A stretch of 45,108 bases of DNA. Origin: an uncultured Streptococcus sp. (GTDB lineage: Bacteria; Bacillota; Bacilli; Lactobacillales; Streptococcaceae). The position numbers and the translations under genes were made by a program. Location of the stretch: the NCBI GenBank assembly GCA_905373305.1, contig CAJPSM010000002.1:1-45108 (forward strand), given 5' to 3'. Positions within the stretch are counted from its first letter, which is position 1. Every line of letters starts with the position of its first letter. The notes below the pieces were generated by a model, which saw only the letters and a program-made list of their open reading frames with translations, was not told where the DNA came from and searched no databases. Below are positions 1 through 7,552 of the stretch, piece after piece.

Positions 1-29
1 AAAATCATCATTTCACGAAAGGATGCAAG

Positions 30-332
30 ATGAAAATTACGCAAGAAGAGGTAACGCACGTTGCCAATCTTTCAAAATTAACATTCTCTGAAGAAGAAAC
101 TGCCGCCTTTGCGACAACCCTGTCTAAAATTGTTGACATGGTTGAGTTGCTGGGCGAAATTGACACAACTGGTATTGCACCTACTACAACTATGGCTGAC
201 CGCAAGACCGTACTCCGCCCTGATGTGGCCGAAGAAGGAACTGACCGTGATCGCTTGTTTAAAAACGTACCTGAAAAAGACAACTACTATATCAAGGTAC
301 CAGCTATCCTAGACGATGGAGGAGATGCCTAA
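30..332 (+). CDS. gatC: Asp-tRNA(Asn)/Glu-tRNA(Gln) amidotransferase subunit C
   Basis: This is the small GatC subunit (100 aa, usual family length). It wraps around GatA and links it to GatB in the heterotrimer that amidates misacylated Glu-tRNA(Gln) and Asp-tRNA(Asn) in the cytoplasm. The N-terminus (MKITQEEVTHVANLSKL) and the C-terminal PEKDNYYIKVPAILD are typical of GatC. An AAAGGATG ribosome binding site lies just upstream. Its stop codon overlaps the gatA start by one base, so the two are translationally coupled. Its promoter would lie outside the window, as only 29 bases precede it. Confidence 0.97.
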   Translation: MKITQEEVTHVANLSKLTFSEEETAAFATTLSKIVDMVELLGEIDTTGIAPTTTMADRKTVLRPDVAEEGTDRDRLFKNVPEKDNYYIKVPAILDDGGDA

Positions 333-1798
333 TGACTTTTAATCATAAAACCATTGAAGAGTTACACAATCTCCTTGTCGCTAAGGAGATTTCAGCAACT
401 GAATTGACGCAAGCAACGCTTGAAGATATCAAGTCTCGTGAGGAAGCCCTCAATTCATTTGTCACCATCGCTGAGGAGCAAGCTCTTGCTCAAGCCAAAG
501 CTGTTGACCAAGCTGGTATCGACGCTGACAATGTCTTTTCAGGAATTCCGCTGGCTGTTAAGGATAATATCTCTACAGACGGTATTCTCACAACTGCTGC
601 CTCAAAAATGCTCTACAACTACGAGCCTATTTTTGATGCGACAGCCGTTGCCAATGCAAAAGCCAAGGGCATGATTGTCGTTGGGAAAACCAACATGGAC
701 GAATTTGCCATGGGGGGATCAGGTGAGACTTCTCACTACGGTGCCACTAAAAATGCTTGGGACCACAGCAAGGTTCCTGGTGGTTCATCAAGTGGTTCTG
801 CTGCAGCTGTAGCTTCAGGCCAAGTCCGCTTGTCACTTGGTTCTGATACTGGTGGTTCCATCCGCCAACCTGCTGCCTTCAATGGCATCGTTGGTCTCAA
901 ACCAACCTACGGAACGGTTTCTCGTTTCGGACTAATTGCCTTTGGTAGCTCGCTAGACCAAATCGGACCTTTTGCACCAACTGTTAAGGAAAATGCCCTC
1001 TTGCTCAACGCTATTGCCAGCGAAGATGCCAAAGACTCTACTTCTGCTCTTGTCCGTATTGCCGACTTTACTTCAAAAATCGGGCAAGACATCAAGGGCA
1101 TGAAAATCGCTTTGCCTAAGGAATACCTCGGTGAAGGAATTGACCCAGAGGTTAAAGAAACCATCCTCAACGCAGCCAAACACTTTGAGAAACTTGGCGC
1201 TATCGTCGAAGAAGTTAGCCTTCCCCACTCAAAATACGGTGTCGCAGTTTACTACATCATCGCTTCATCAGAAGCTTCATCAAACTTGCAACGTTTTGAC
1301 GGTATCCGTTACGGCTACCGCGCAGAAGATGCAACTAATCTCGATGAAATCTATGTAAACAGCCGTAGCCAAGGTTTTGGTGAAGAAGTGAAACGCCGTA
1401 TCATGCTGGGTACTTTCAGCCTTTCATCAGGTTACTATGACGCCTACTACAAGAAGGCTGGACAGGTTCGTACCCTCATCATCCAAGATTTCGAAAAAGT
1501 CTTTGCGGATTACGACTTAATTTTGGGCCCAACTGCACCAAGTGTTGCCTATGACTTGGACTCGCTCAACCACGATCCAGTCGCCATGTACTTGGCTGAC
1601 CTCTTGACTATTCCTGTCAACTTAGCTGGTCTCCCAGGAATTTCTATTCCTGCCGGATTCTCTCAAGGTCTCCCTGTCGGCCTCCAATTGATCGGTCCTA
1701 AATACTCAGAAGAGACTATTTACCAAGTTGCTGCTGCCTTTGAAGCAACAACAGACTACCACAAACAACAACCCGTGATTTTTGGAGGTGATAACTAA
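332..1798 (+). CDS. gatA: Asp-tRNA(Asn)/Glu-tRNA(Gln) amidotransferase subunit A
   Basis: GatA is the glutaminase subunit. It releases ammonia from glutamine and channels it to GatB. The protein has 488 aa, normal for the family. The amidase-signature catalytic triad is intact: Lys77 in PLAVKDNIS, Ser152 in the GGSSSGS loop and Ser176 in SDTGGSIRQP. It sits in the middle of gatCAB, sharing one base with gatC and one with gatB. Organisms with this complex normally lack GlnRS and make Gln-tRNA indirectly, which fits streptococci. Confidence 0.98.
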   Translation: MTFNHKTIEELHNLLVAKEISATELTQATLEDIKSREEALNSFVTIAEEQALAQAKAVDQAGIDADNVFSGIPLAVKDNISTDGILTTAASKMLYNYEPIFDATAVANAKAKGMIVVGKTNMDEFAMGGSGETSHYGATKNAWDHSKVPGGSSSGSAAAVASGQVRLSLGSDTGGSIRQPAAFNGIVGLKPTYGTVSRFGLIAFGSSLDQIGPFAPTVKENALLLNAIASEDAKDSTSALVRIADFTSKIGQDIKGMKIALPKEYLGEGIDPEVKETILNAAKHFEKLGAIVEEVSLPHSKYGVAVYYIIASSEASSNLQRFDGIRYGYRAEDATNLDEIYVNSRSQGFGEEVKRRIMLGTFSLSSGYYDAYYKKAGQVRTLIIQDFEKVFADYDLILGPTAPSVAYDLDSLNHDPVAMYLADLLTIPVNLAGLPGISIPAGFSQGLPVGLQLIGPKYSEETIYQVAAAFEATTDYHKQQPVIFGGDN

Positions 1799-3240
1799 TG
1801 AACTTTGAAACAGTCATTGGACTTGAAGTCCACGTAGAGCTCAACACCAATTCAAAAATCTTCTCACCTACTTCTGCCCACTTTGGAAACGATCAAAATG
1901 CCAACACTAACGTGATTGACTGGTCTTTCCCAGGAGTTCTGCCAGTTCTCAATAAAGGGGTTGTTGATGCCGGTATCAAGGCAGCTCTTGCCCTCAACAT
2001 GGACATCCACAAAAAGATGCACTTTGACCGCAAGAACTACTTCTACCCTGATAATCCCAAAGCCTACCAAATCTCTCAATTTGATGAACCTATCGGTTAT
2101 AACGGCTGGATTGAGGTTGAGCTAGAAGACGGCACGACCAAGAAAATCGGTATCGAGCGTGCCCACCTAGAAGAAGACGCTGGTAAAAACACCCACGGTA
2201 CAGATGGCTACTCTTATGTTGACCTCAACCGCCAAGGGGTGCCCTTGATTGAGATTGTATCTGAAGCGGACATGCGTTCTCCTGAAGAAGCCTACGCTTA
2301 TCTGACAGCCCTCAAGGAAGTCATCCAGTACGCTGGCATTTCTGACGTTAAGATGGAAGAAGGTTCTATGCGTGTGGATGCCAACATCTCCCTTCGCCCT
2401 TGTGGCCAAGAGAAATTCGGTACCAAGACTGAGTTGAAAAACCTCAACTCCTTCTCCAATGTCCGTAAAGGGCTTGAATACGAAGTCCAGCGTCAAGCTG
2501 AAATCCTTCGTTCAGGTGGTCAAATTCGCCAAGAAACACGCCGTTATGATGAAGCCAACAAGGCAACCATCCTCATGCGTGTCAAGGAAGGGGCTGCAGA
2601 CTACCGCTACTTCCCAGAACCAGACCTACCTCTCTTTGAAATCTCAGACGAGTGGATCGAAGAAATGCGTACTGAGTTACCAGAATTTCCAAAAGAACGC
2701 CGTGCGCGCTACATTGCTGACCTTGGATTGTCAAACTACGATGCTAGTCAGTTAACTGCTAATAAAGTCACTTCTGACTTCTTTGAAAAAGCTGTTACCC
2801 TAGGTGGCGATGCTAAGCAAGTCTCAAACTGGCTCCAAGGGGAAGTCGCTCAGTTCTTGAACGCTGAAGGCAAGACACTGGAACAAATCGAGTTGACACC
2901 AGAAAACTTGGTAGAAATGATTACCATCATCGAAGACGGCACTATCTCTTCTAAGATTGCCAAGAAAGTCTTTGTTCACCTAGCTAAAAATGGCGGTGGA
3001 GCGCGTGAATACGTGGAAAAAGCAGGTTTGGTCCAAATCTCAGATCCAGCTATCTTGATTCCAATCATCCACCAAGTCTTTGCCGATAACGAAGCAGCTG
3101 TCGCCGACTTCAAGTCAGGTAAACGTAACGCAGACAAAGCATTTACTGGATTCCTCATGAAAGCAACCAAAGGACAAGCCAACCCACAAGTTGCCCTTAA
3201 ACTGCTTGCCCAAGAATTGGCGAAGTTGAAAGAAGATTAA
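1798..3240 (+). CDS. gatB: Asp-tRNA(Asn)/Glu-tRNA(Gln) amidotransferase subunit B
   Basis: GatB is the tRNA-binding kinase and transamidase subunit. It phosphorylates the misacylated Glu or Asp and replaces the phosphate with ammonia delivered from GatA. The 480-aa protein starts with the family hallmark ETVIGLEVHVELNTNSKIF. It continues through the cradle domain (DLNRQGVPLIEIVSE, ELKNLNSF) and ends in the helical and YqeY-like tail (about residues 330-480, with GFLMKATKGQANP). It is the last gene of gatCAB and is followed at once by a rho-independent terminator. Confidence 0.98.
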   Translation: MNFETVIGLEVHVELNTNSKIFSPTSAHFGNDQNANTNVIDWSFPGVLPVLNKGVVDAGIKAALALNMDIHKKMHFDRKNYFYPDNPKAYQISQFDEPIGYNGWIEVELEDGTTKKIGIERAHLEEDAGKNTHGTDGYSYVDLNRQGVPLIEIVSEADMRSPEEAYAYLTALKEVIQYAGISDVKMEEGSMRVDANISLRPCGQEKFGTKTELKNLNSFSNVRKGLEYEVQRQAEILRSGGQIRQETRRYDEANKATILMRVKEGAADYRYFPEPDLPLFEISDEWIEEMRTELPEFPKERRARYIADLGLSNYDASQLTANKVTSDFFEKAVTLGGDAKQVSNWLQGEVAQFLNAEGKTLEQIELTPENLVEMITIIEDGTISSKIAKKVFVHLAKNGGGAREYVEKAGLVQISDPAILIPIIHQVFADNEAAVADFKSGKRNADKAFTGFLMKATKGQANPQVALKLLAQELAKLKED

Positions 3241-3248
3241 GTAAAAGA

Positions 3249-3273
3249 AACCAGCCCTGAGGTTGGTTTTTTT
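3249..3273 (+). terminator. Rho-independent terminator of gatCAB
   Basis: An 8-bp stem (AACCAGCC with GGTTGGTT, one G-T wobble) with a CTGA tetraloop is followed directly by a run of T. It lies 8 bases after the gatB stop. Confidence 0.9.
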
Positions 3274-3325
3274 CTTCTCTACCAGCTCCTAATAACTATT
3301 TTGGCTTTATTTCCAGAATATTTTA

Positions 3326-3334
3326 TGGTAAAAT
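3326..3334 (+). promoter_or_regulatory. Extended -10 promoter of the efp operon
   Basis: TGG followed by TAAAAT is an extended -10 element about 35 bases before the efp start. No good -35 hexamer is visible, which is tolerable for the extended type. It follows the gatB terminator. Confidence 0.6.
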
Positions 3335-3368
3335 GAAGAGTAATAATATTTATTAAAGAGGTAAAAAC

Positions 3369-3929
3369 ATGATTGAAGCAAGTAAATTAAAGGCTGGTAT
3401 GACCTTTGAAACAGCTGACGGTAAATTGATCCGCGTTTTGGAAGCTAGCCACCACAAACCAGGTAAAGGAAACACCATCATGCGTATGAAATTGCGCGAT
3501 GTCCGTACTGGTTCTACATTTGATACAAGCTACCGTCCAGAGGAAAAATTTGAACAAGCCATCATCGAGACTGTCCCAGCTCAATACTTGTACAAAATGG
3601 ATGACACAGCTTACTTCATGAATACAGAAACTTACGACCAATATGAAATCCCTGTAGTCAATGTTGAAAACGAGTTGCTTTACATCCTTGAAAACTCAGA
3701 AGTAAAGATCCAATTCTATGGAACTGAAGTGATCGGTGTAACTGTACCAACTACTGTTGAATTGACAGTTGCAGAAACTCAACCATCTATCAAAGGTGCT
3801 ACTGTTACAGGTTCTGGTAAGCCAGCAACAATGGAAACTGGACTTGTCGTAAACGTGCCAGACTTCATCGAAGCAGGACAAAAACTCGTTATCAACACTG
3901 CAGAAGGAACTTACGTTTCTCGTGCCTAA
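3369..3929 (+). CDS. efp: Elongation factor P
   Basis: EF-P binds ribosomes stalled at polyproline stretches and stimulates peptide bond formation. The 186-aa length is typical. An N-terminal KOW-like domain carries the loop HHKPGKG (residues 28-34), whose lysine approaches the peptidyl-transferase centre. Two OB-fold domains follow, with the C-terminal signature VNTAEGTYVSRA-like end (ITTEGTYVSRA variants in the family). An AAAGAGG ribosome binding site lies 7 bases before the ATG. It is the first gene of efp-yqhY-nusB, with its own promoter. I see no modifying enzyme gene nearby. Confidence 0.97.
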   Translation: MIEASKLKAGMTFETADGKLIRVLEASHHKPGKGNTIMRMKLRDVRTGSTFDTSYRPEEKFEQAIIETVPAQYLYKMDDTAYFMNTETYDQYEIPVVNVENELLYILENSEVKIQFYGTEVIGVTVPTTVELTVAETQPSIKGATVTGSGKPATMETGLVVNVPDFIEAGQKLVINTAEGTYVSRA

Positions 3930-3950
3930 TCTCTAGAAAGAGGTCATTCT

Positions 3951-4340
3951 ATGGGAATTGAAGAACAACTTGGCGAAATCGTTATCGCCCCACGTGTACT
4001 TGAAAAAATCATTGCTATTGCTACAGCAAAAGTAGAGGGTGTACACTCTTTTTCAAACAAATCAGTATCTGACACCCTTTCAAAACTTTCTCTCGGACGT
4101 GGCGTTTATCTAAAAAACGTGGACGAAGAACTCACAGCAGATATCTATCTCTACCTTGAGTACGGAGTAAAAGTTCCTAAGGTAGCTGTTGCTATCCAAA
4201 AAGCTGTCAAAGATGCTGTCCGCAATATGGCTGATGTAGAGCTCGCTGCTATCAATATCCACGTTGCAGGTATCGTTCCAGATAAAACACCAAAACCAGA
4301 ATTGAAAGATCTGTTTGACGAGGACTTCCTCAATGACTAG
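3951..4340 (+). CDS. Asp23/Gls24 family protein (YqhY-like)
   Basis: This 129-aa cytoplasmic protein belongs to the Asp23/Gls24 (DUF322) family. The motifs EIVIAPRVLEKIIAIATAKVEGV and the C-terminal VELAAINIHVAGIVPDK are diagnostic. No signal peptide or membrane helix is present. In Bacillus the close relative YqhY lies in the accBC-yqhY-nusB neighbourhood and affects acetyl-CoA carboxylase; that role here is inference from family and place. The gene lies 21 bases after efp and overlaps nusB by 8 bases, indicating translational coupling. Confidence 0.9.
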   Translation: MGIEEQLGEIVIAPRVLEKIIAIATAKVEGVHSFSNKSVSDTLSKLSLGRGVYLKNVDEELTADIYLYLEYGVKVPKVAVAIQKAVKDAVRNMADVELAAINIHVAGIVPDKTPKPELKDLFDEDFLND

Positions 4341-4755
4341 TCCACTATTAGAATCTAGACGTGAGCTCCGTAAGTGTGCCTTTCAAGCCCTTATGAGTCT
4401 TGAGTTTGATACAGACGTCGAAACTGCTTGTCGTTTCGCCTATACTCATGATCGTGAAGATACGGATGTGCAACTTCCAGCCTTTTTGACAGAGCTAGTT
4501 TCTGGTGTTCAAGCTAAAAAGGAAGAACTAGACAAGCAAATCACACAGCATTTAAAAACAGGTTGGACCATTGAACGCTTAACGCTCGTTGAGAGAAACC
4601 TCCTTCGCTTGGGAGTCTTTGAAATCACTTCATTTGACACCCCTCAGCTGGTTGCTGTTAACGAAGCTATCGAGCTTGCAAAGGACTTCTCAGATCAAAA
4701 ATCTGCCCGTTTTATCAATGGACTGCTCAGCCAGTTTGTAACAGAAGAACAGTAA
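4333..4755 (+). CDS. nusB: Transcription antitermination factor NusB
   Basis: NusB pairs with NusE (ribosomal protein S10) at boxA RNA and supports antitermination of rRNA operons. I place the start at the ATG at 4333, giving 140 aa beginning MTSPLLESRRELRKCAFQAL. The longer reading from 4315 lies inside the upstream gene and adds residues not seen in the family. The all-helical fold is recognisable from RRELRKCAFQAL, LVERNLLRLGVFEI and AVNEAIELAKDF. It is the last gene of the efp operon and converges on the minus-strand CPBP gene. Confidence 0.96.
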   Translation: MTSPLLESRRELRKCAFQALMSLEFDTDVETACRFAYTHDREDTDVQLPAFLTELVSGVQAKKEELDKQITQHLKTGWTIERLTLVERNLLRLGVFEITSFDTPQLVAVNEAIELAKDFSDQKSARFINGLLSQFVTEEQ

Positions 4756-4760
4756 ATAGA

Positions 4761-4792
4761 AAAAGTGTTTGACAGCTATCAAACACTTTTTT
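4761..4792. terminator. Bidirectional terminator between nusB and the CPBP gene
   Basis: A perfect 12-bp inverted repeat (AAAAGTGTTTGA with TCAAACACTTTT) surrounds a 6-base loop. It has T runs on the plus strand and A runs in front, so it can serve both convergent genes. Confidence 0.92.
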
Positions 4793-4804
4793 CTTTGCCT
4801 TCCA

Positions 4805-5530
4805 CTATCTAAAAAAATGATAATAGATATAATTGTAAACAAAAATCCAGATGGGTTTTGCATAAATGAGAAAGTTGAAAAAACTATGGCACAGGATGGT
4901 GATTTTTAAGTTCTTTGTCCAACGATATACTAGAGCAAAGAAAAGACCAATAAAACTATAAATAATTAAACTAATAGGGTCTCGGTGAGTTAGGATTAAA
5001 TGGCTAATCCCAAAGATGATAGCAGATAGGATAACATCCAAATAATACTTGGACTGGGAAAAGAAGGTATTCATAAAATACCCTCTATCAATTAGCTCCT
5101 CTGATACAGGAGCGATAACTACTGTTAAACTAAAACTGAGAATAGTTGATAGAAAAGTTGGTTGCCCATTAGAGTATAGAACCGAAAGAAGGTCTTGAAA
5201 GATATACTTGCTATCAATTAAGTGATGAAACTGTAATTGATAAGCATCCACCAATTGACGAACAAAATAACAAGCTACTAGGCTGACTACAAGGGGAAAA
5301 ATCGTTGACCAAGTCCAAGCCTTTTTTTCAAAGATAAAGAGCATCTCTTTCTTTTTTAACCAGAAAACAAATAAAACTACAAGAACTAGTTCCCAAACAA
5401 GTGAAATGATAGAATAGCCATCTATCCCCCATCCTAAAAACTTAGTTAGATGCACAACCCCTAACTCTGGTAGATAAACCGATAGAAATACCAGTGATGT
5501 ATAGACTCCCAAGTGCCCTAGTTTTTTCAT
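4805..5530 (-). CDS. CPBP-family intramembrane metalloprotease (Abi/CAAX protease-like)
   Basis: This 241-aa polytopic membrane protein carries all three CPBP motifs: EELIDR (Glu144-Glu145-x3-Arg149), FGISH (Phe173 to His177) and HSFFN (His215 to Asn219). About seven hydrophobic segments are visible. In streptococci such proteins often sit beside bacteriocin genes and act as immunity proteins, or they process peptides in the membrane. The gene starts 18 bases after the double-glycine peptide gene, with an AAAGGG ribosome binding site, so the two probably form one transcript. It looks more AT-rich than the fab genes next door. Whether it gives immunity, processes the peptide or does something unrelated cannot be told from sequence. 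Confidence 0.85.
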   Translation of the reverse strand: MKKLGHLGVYTSLVFLSVYLPELGVVHLTKFLGWGIDGYSIISLVWELVLVVLFVFWLKKKEMLFIFEKKAWTWSTIFPLVVSLVACYFVRQLVDAYQLQFHHLIDSKYIFQDLLSVLYSNGQPTFLSTILSFSLTVVIAPVSEELIDRGYFMNTFFSQSKYYLDVILSAIIFGISHLILTHRDPISLIIYSFIGLFFALVYRWTKNLKITILCHSFFNFLIYAKPIWIFVYNYIYYHFFR

Positions 5531-5548
5531 ACTTATCCCTTTAATTTA

Positions 5549-5731
5549 TCAATAGGCAATACCATAAGCACGTCTAGTCGCATGATTCAGTATTGTACTC
5601 CACTCTGTCGCTAAACTATATGCATATGGCGAATCCCAATGTCTATCATCAACTAACCAAATCATTCGACCACCTGAAACTTGGTCTAACTCTTCAGATG
5701 AAAGAACTGTAAATGTTTCTGTACCTGTCAT
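5549..5731 (-). CDS. Double-glycine-leader peptide (bacteriocin-like or signalling peptide)
   Basis: I choose the ATG at 5731, giving 60 aa, because AGAAGG lies 8 bases upstream. An in-frame GTG at 5767 has no ribosome binding site. The first 21 residues form a classic double-glycine leader ending FTVLSSEELDQVSGG, the type cleaved by C39-peptidase ABC exporters such as ComA or BlpA. The 39-residue core starts RMIWLVDDRHWDS and is rich in Trp and Tyr. It has no GxxxG motif, no cysteine and no long hydrophobic stretch, so it is not a typical class IIb bacteriocin. No exporter is encoded in the window, so export would have to be in trans. The function is unknown. Confidence 0.75.
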   Translation of the reverse strand: MTGTETFTVLSSEELDQVSGGRMIWLVDDRHWDSPYAYSLATEWSTILNHATRRAYGIAY

Positions 5732-5793
5732 ATTAAGTACCTTCTTAAAATATTGTTGTAGGCTCACATCTACAGTATACTTCTTTTTTATCT

Positions 5794-5822
5794 ATTTTAT
5801 TAGTCTTCTCCTCAACTATCAA
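5794..5822 (-). promoter_or_regulatory. Promoter of the double-glycine peptide/CPBP module
   Basis: Read on the minus strand, TTGATA and TAAAAT are separated by exactly 17 bases, about 65 bases before the peptide start. I see no ComE- or BlpR-type direct repeat in front of it. That suggests expression independent of those quorum systems. Confidence 0.7.
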
Positions 5823-5850
5823 TTTTTCGTCCTAAATTGCATTTTTCCAT

Positions 5851-5877
5851 AAAAAATGAGACCTTTCTAGTCTCATT
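5851..5877 (-). terminator. Terminator after accA (end of the fab/acc locus)
   Basis: On the minus strand a perfect 7-bp stem (ATGAGAC with GTCTCAT) with a 7-base loop is followed by six T. It lies 10 bases after the accA stop and closes the fatty-acid operon before the peptide promoter. Confidence 0.9.
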
Positions 5878-5886
5878 TAGTCATTC

Positions 5887-6654
5887 TTAATACTTTCTAA
5901 AGCGTTGGTAACGTTCTTCGAGGAGCTGTTCCAAGGCTAAGTCTTGCAAGCGGTCAAGCTCTGCTCGCAATTCATTTTTAACGCATTCTAGCATTTCTTT
6001 ACTTGAGAGGCCAGCCTCTGAGATTACCTTATCTACGATTTCCATTTCTAGGAGTTCGTGTGAAGTAATTTTCATCAACTCTGCCGCTTCCATAGCCCGA
6101 CTTCCATCCTTCCAAAGGATAGAAGCAAAGCCTTCTGGACTGAGTACGGCATAGATCGAATTTTCCAGCATCCAGACACGGTCAGCAACGGCTAGTGCTA
6201 AGGCACCTCCAGAGCCTCCTTCACCGATAATAATCGCGATGATTGGAACCTTGAGATCGCTCATTTCCATCAAGTTTCGAGCGATTGCTTCCCCTTGGCC
6301 ACGCTCCTCAGCTCCGACACCTGGGTAAGCTCCAGCAGTGTTAATGAAGGTTACAACTGGACGACCAAATTTTTCTGCTTGTTTCATCAAGCGAAGAGCC
6401 TTGCGATAGCCTTCTGGATGGGGTTGCCCAAAGTTCCGTTTGAGGTTGTCATGAAGACTCTTCCCCTTTTGGATACCGACAACTGTAACCGCTTGGTCAC
6501 CTAACCAGCCAATTCCACCAATGACCGCACCGTCATCTCGGAAAGAGCGGTCCCCATGCAATTCGATAAACTCATCGAAGATGCCATTGGCAAAATCAAG
6601 GGCTGTCAATCGACTTTGCTCGCGTGCCTCTCTGACTATTTTTGCAATATTCAT
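5887..6654 (-). CDS. accA: Acetyl-CoA carboxylase carboxyltransferase subunit alpha
   Basis: AccA pairs with AccD to transfer the carboxyl group from carboxybiotin to acetyl-CoA, giving malonyl-CoA, the first committed step of fatty-acid synthesis. The 255-aa protein is the short Gram-positive form. It shows ALDFANGIFDEFIELHGDR and the crotonase-type core TAGAYPGVGAEERGQ and GEGGSGGALALAVADRV. Its start overlaps the accD stop by 4 bases (ATGA). It is the last gene of the cluster and is followed by a strong terminator. Confidence 0.97.
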   Translation of the reverse strand: MNIAKIVREAREQSRLTALDFANGIFDEFIELHGDRSFRDDGAVIGGIGWLGDQAVTVVGIQKGKSLHDNLKRNFGQPHPEGYRKALRLMKQAEKFGRPVVTFINTAGAYPGVGAEERGQGEAIARNLMEMSDLKVPIIAIIIGEGGSGGALALAVADRVWMLENSIYAVLSPEGFASILWKDGSRAMEAAELMKITSHELLEMEIVDKVISEAGLSSKEMLECVKNELRAELDRLQDLALEQLLEERYQRFRKY

Positions 6655-7517
6655 CCGCGACTTCCTCCATGCAATCTCACTAATTTAGCAATTGTTTCTG
6701 GTAGTTCTCTACGTTTGACAATTGCATCAACAAATCCATGTTCAAGCAAAAATTCTGCTTTTTGGAAGTCATCCGGCAAGGTCTCACGGACTGTATTTTC
6801 GATAACACGACGACCTGCAAAACCAACCAAACTCTGGGGCTCTGCTAGGATAATGTCACCCTCCATAGCAAAAGAAGCAGTTACACCTCCTGTTGTCGGA
6901 TCCGTCAAAATCGTCAGATAAAAAAGGCCTGCCTTAGAATGGCGTTGAACTGCCGCAGAAATCTTAGCCATCTGCATCAAACTCATGATTCCTTCTTGCA
7001 TACGGGCTCCACCAGAAGCTGTGAAGAGAACGACTGGCAAGTTTTCTACCGTTGCATACTCAAACAAGCGCGTGATTTTTTCACCCACAACTGTTCCCAT
7101 AGAAGCCATGATAAAGTTAGAATCCATGATCCCAAGGGCAACTTTTTGTCCCTTGATGCTAGCTGTACCAGTTAGTACTGCTTCATCCAAACCTGTCTTT
7201 TCACGCATTGTTGCAAGTTTTTTCTGGTAGCCAGGAAAGTTTAATGGATCTTGAGTTTCAATACCTGTAAACATCTCCACAAAGCTACCAGAATCAATCG
7301 TCAAATCCAAGCGTTCCTGAGCTGAAATACGGAAAGTATAGCTACAATGGGGACAAATTCGTTCGCTCCCAAGATCCTTTTGGTAAATGGTGTGTTTACA
7401 ACCAGGACACTGGGAGAAGAGTTCATCCGGAACCTCAGGCTTGGCTTGTGGTTTCTGCCTTACGGAACGGTTAGGATTGATCCGAATATACTTATCCTTT
7501 TTACTAAATAGAGCCAT
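6651..7517 (-). CDS. accD: Acetyl-CoA carboxylase carboxyltransferase subunit beta
   Basis: AccD is the zinc-bearing beta subunit of the carboxyltransferase. In this 288-aa protein the N-terminal zinc ribbon is complete (Cys37, Cys40, Cys55, Cys58). The crotonase-fold body contains FTASGGARMQEG and TDPTTGGVTASFAMEGD. It lies between accC (35-base gap) and accA (4-base overlap), keeping the two carboxyltransferase subunits coupled. The zinc ribbon has been linked in other bacteria to mRNA binding; nothing here tests that. Confidence 0.97.
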   Translation of the reverse strand: MALFSKKDKYIRINPNRSVRQKPQAKPEVPDELFSQCPGCKHTIYQKDLGSERICPHCSYTFRISAQERLDLTIDSGSFVEMFTGIETQDPLNFPGYQKKLATMREKTGLDEAVLTGTASIKGQKVALGIMDSNFIMASMGTVVGEKITRLFEYATVENLPVVLFTASGGARMQEGIMSLMQMAKISAAVQRHSKAGLFYLTILTDPTTGGVTASFAMEGDIILAEPQSLVGFAGRRVIENTVRETLPDDFQKAEFLLEHGFVDAIVKRRELPETIAKLVRLHGGSRG

Positions 7518-7552
7518 AACTCCCCCTTTTAGTTCTCATACTCTTTGAAAGT

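Noticed and set aside
4315..4332. Longer nusB start
   Set aside because: It lies inside the upstream gene and the six extra residues do not match NusB; ATG 4333 matches the family.
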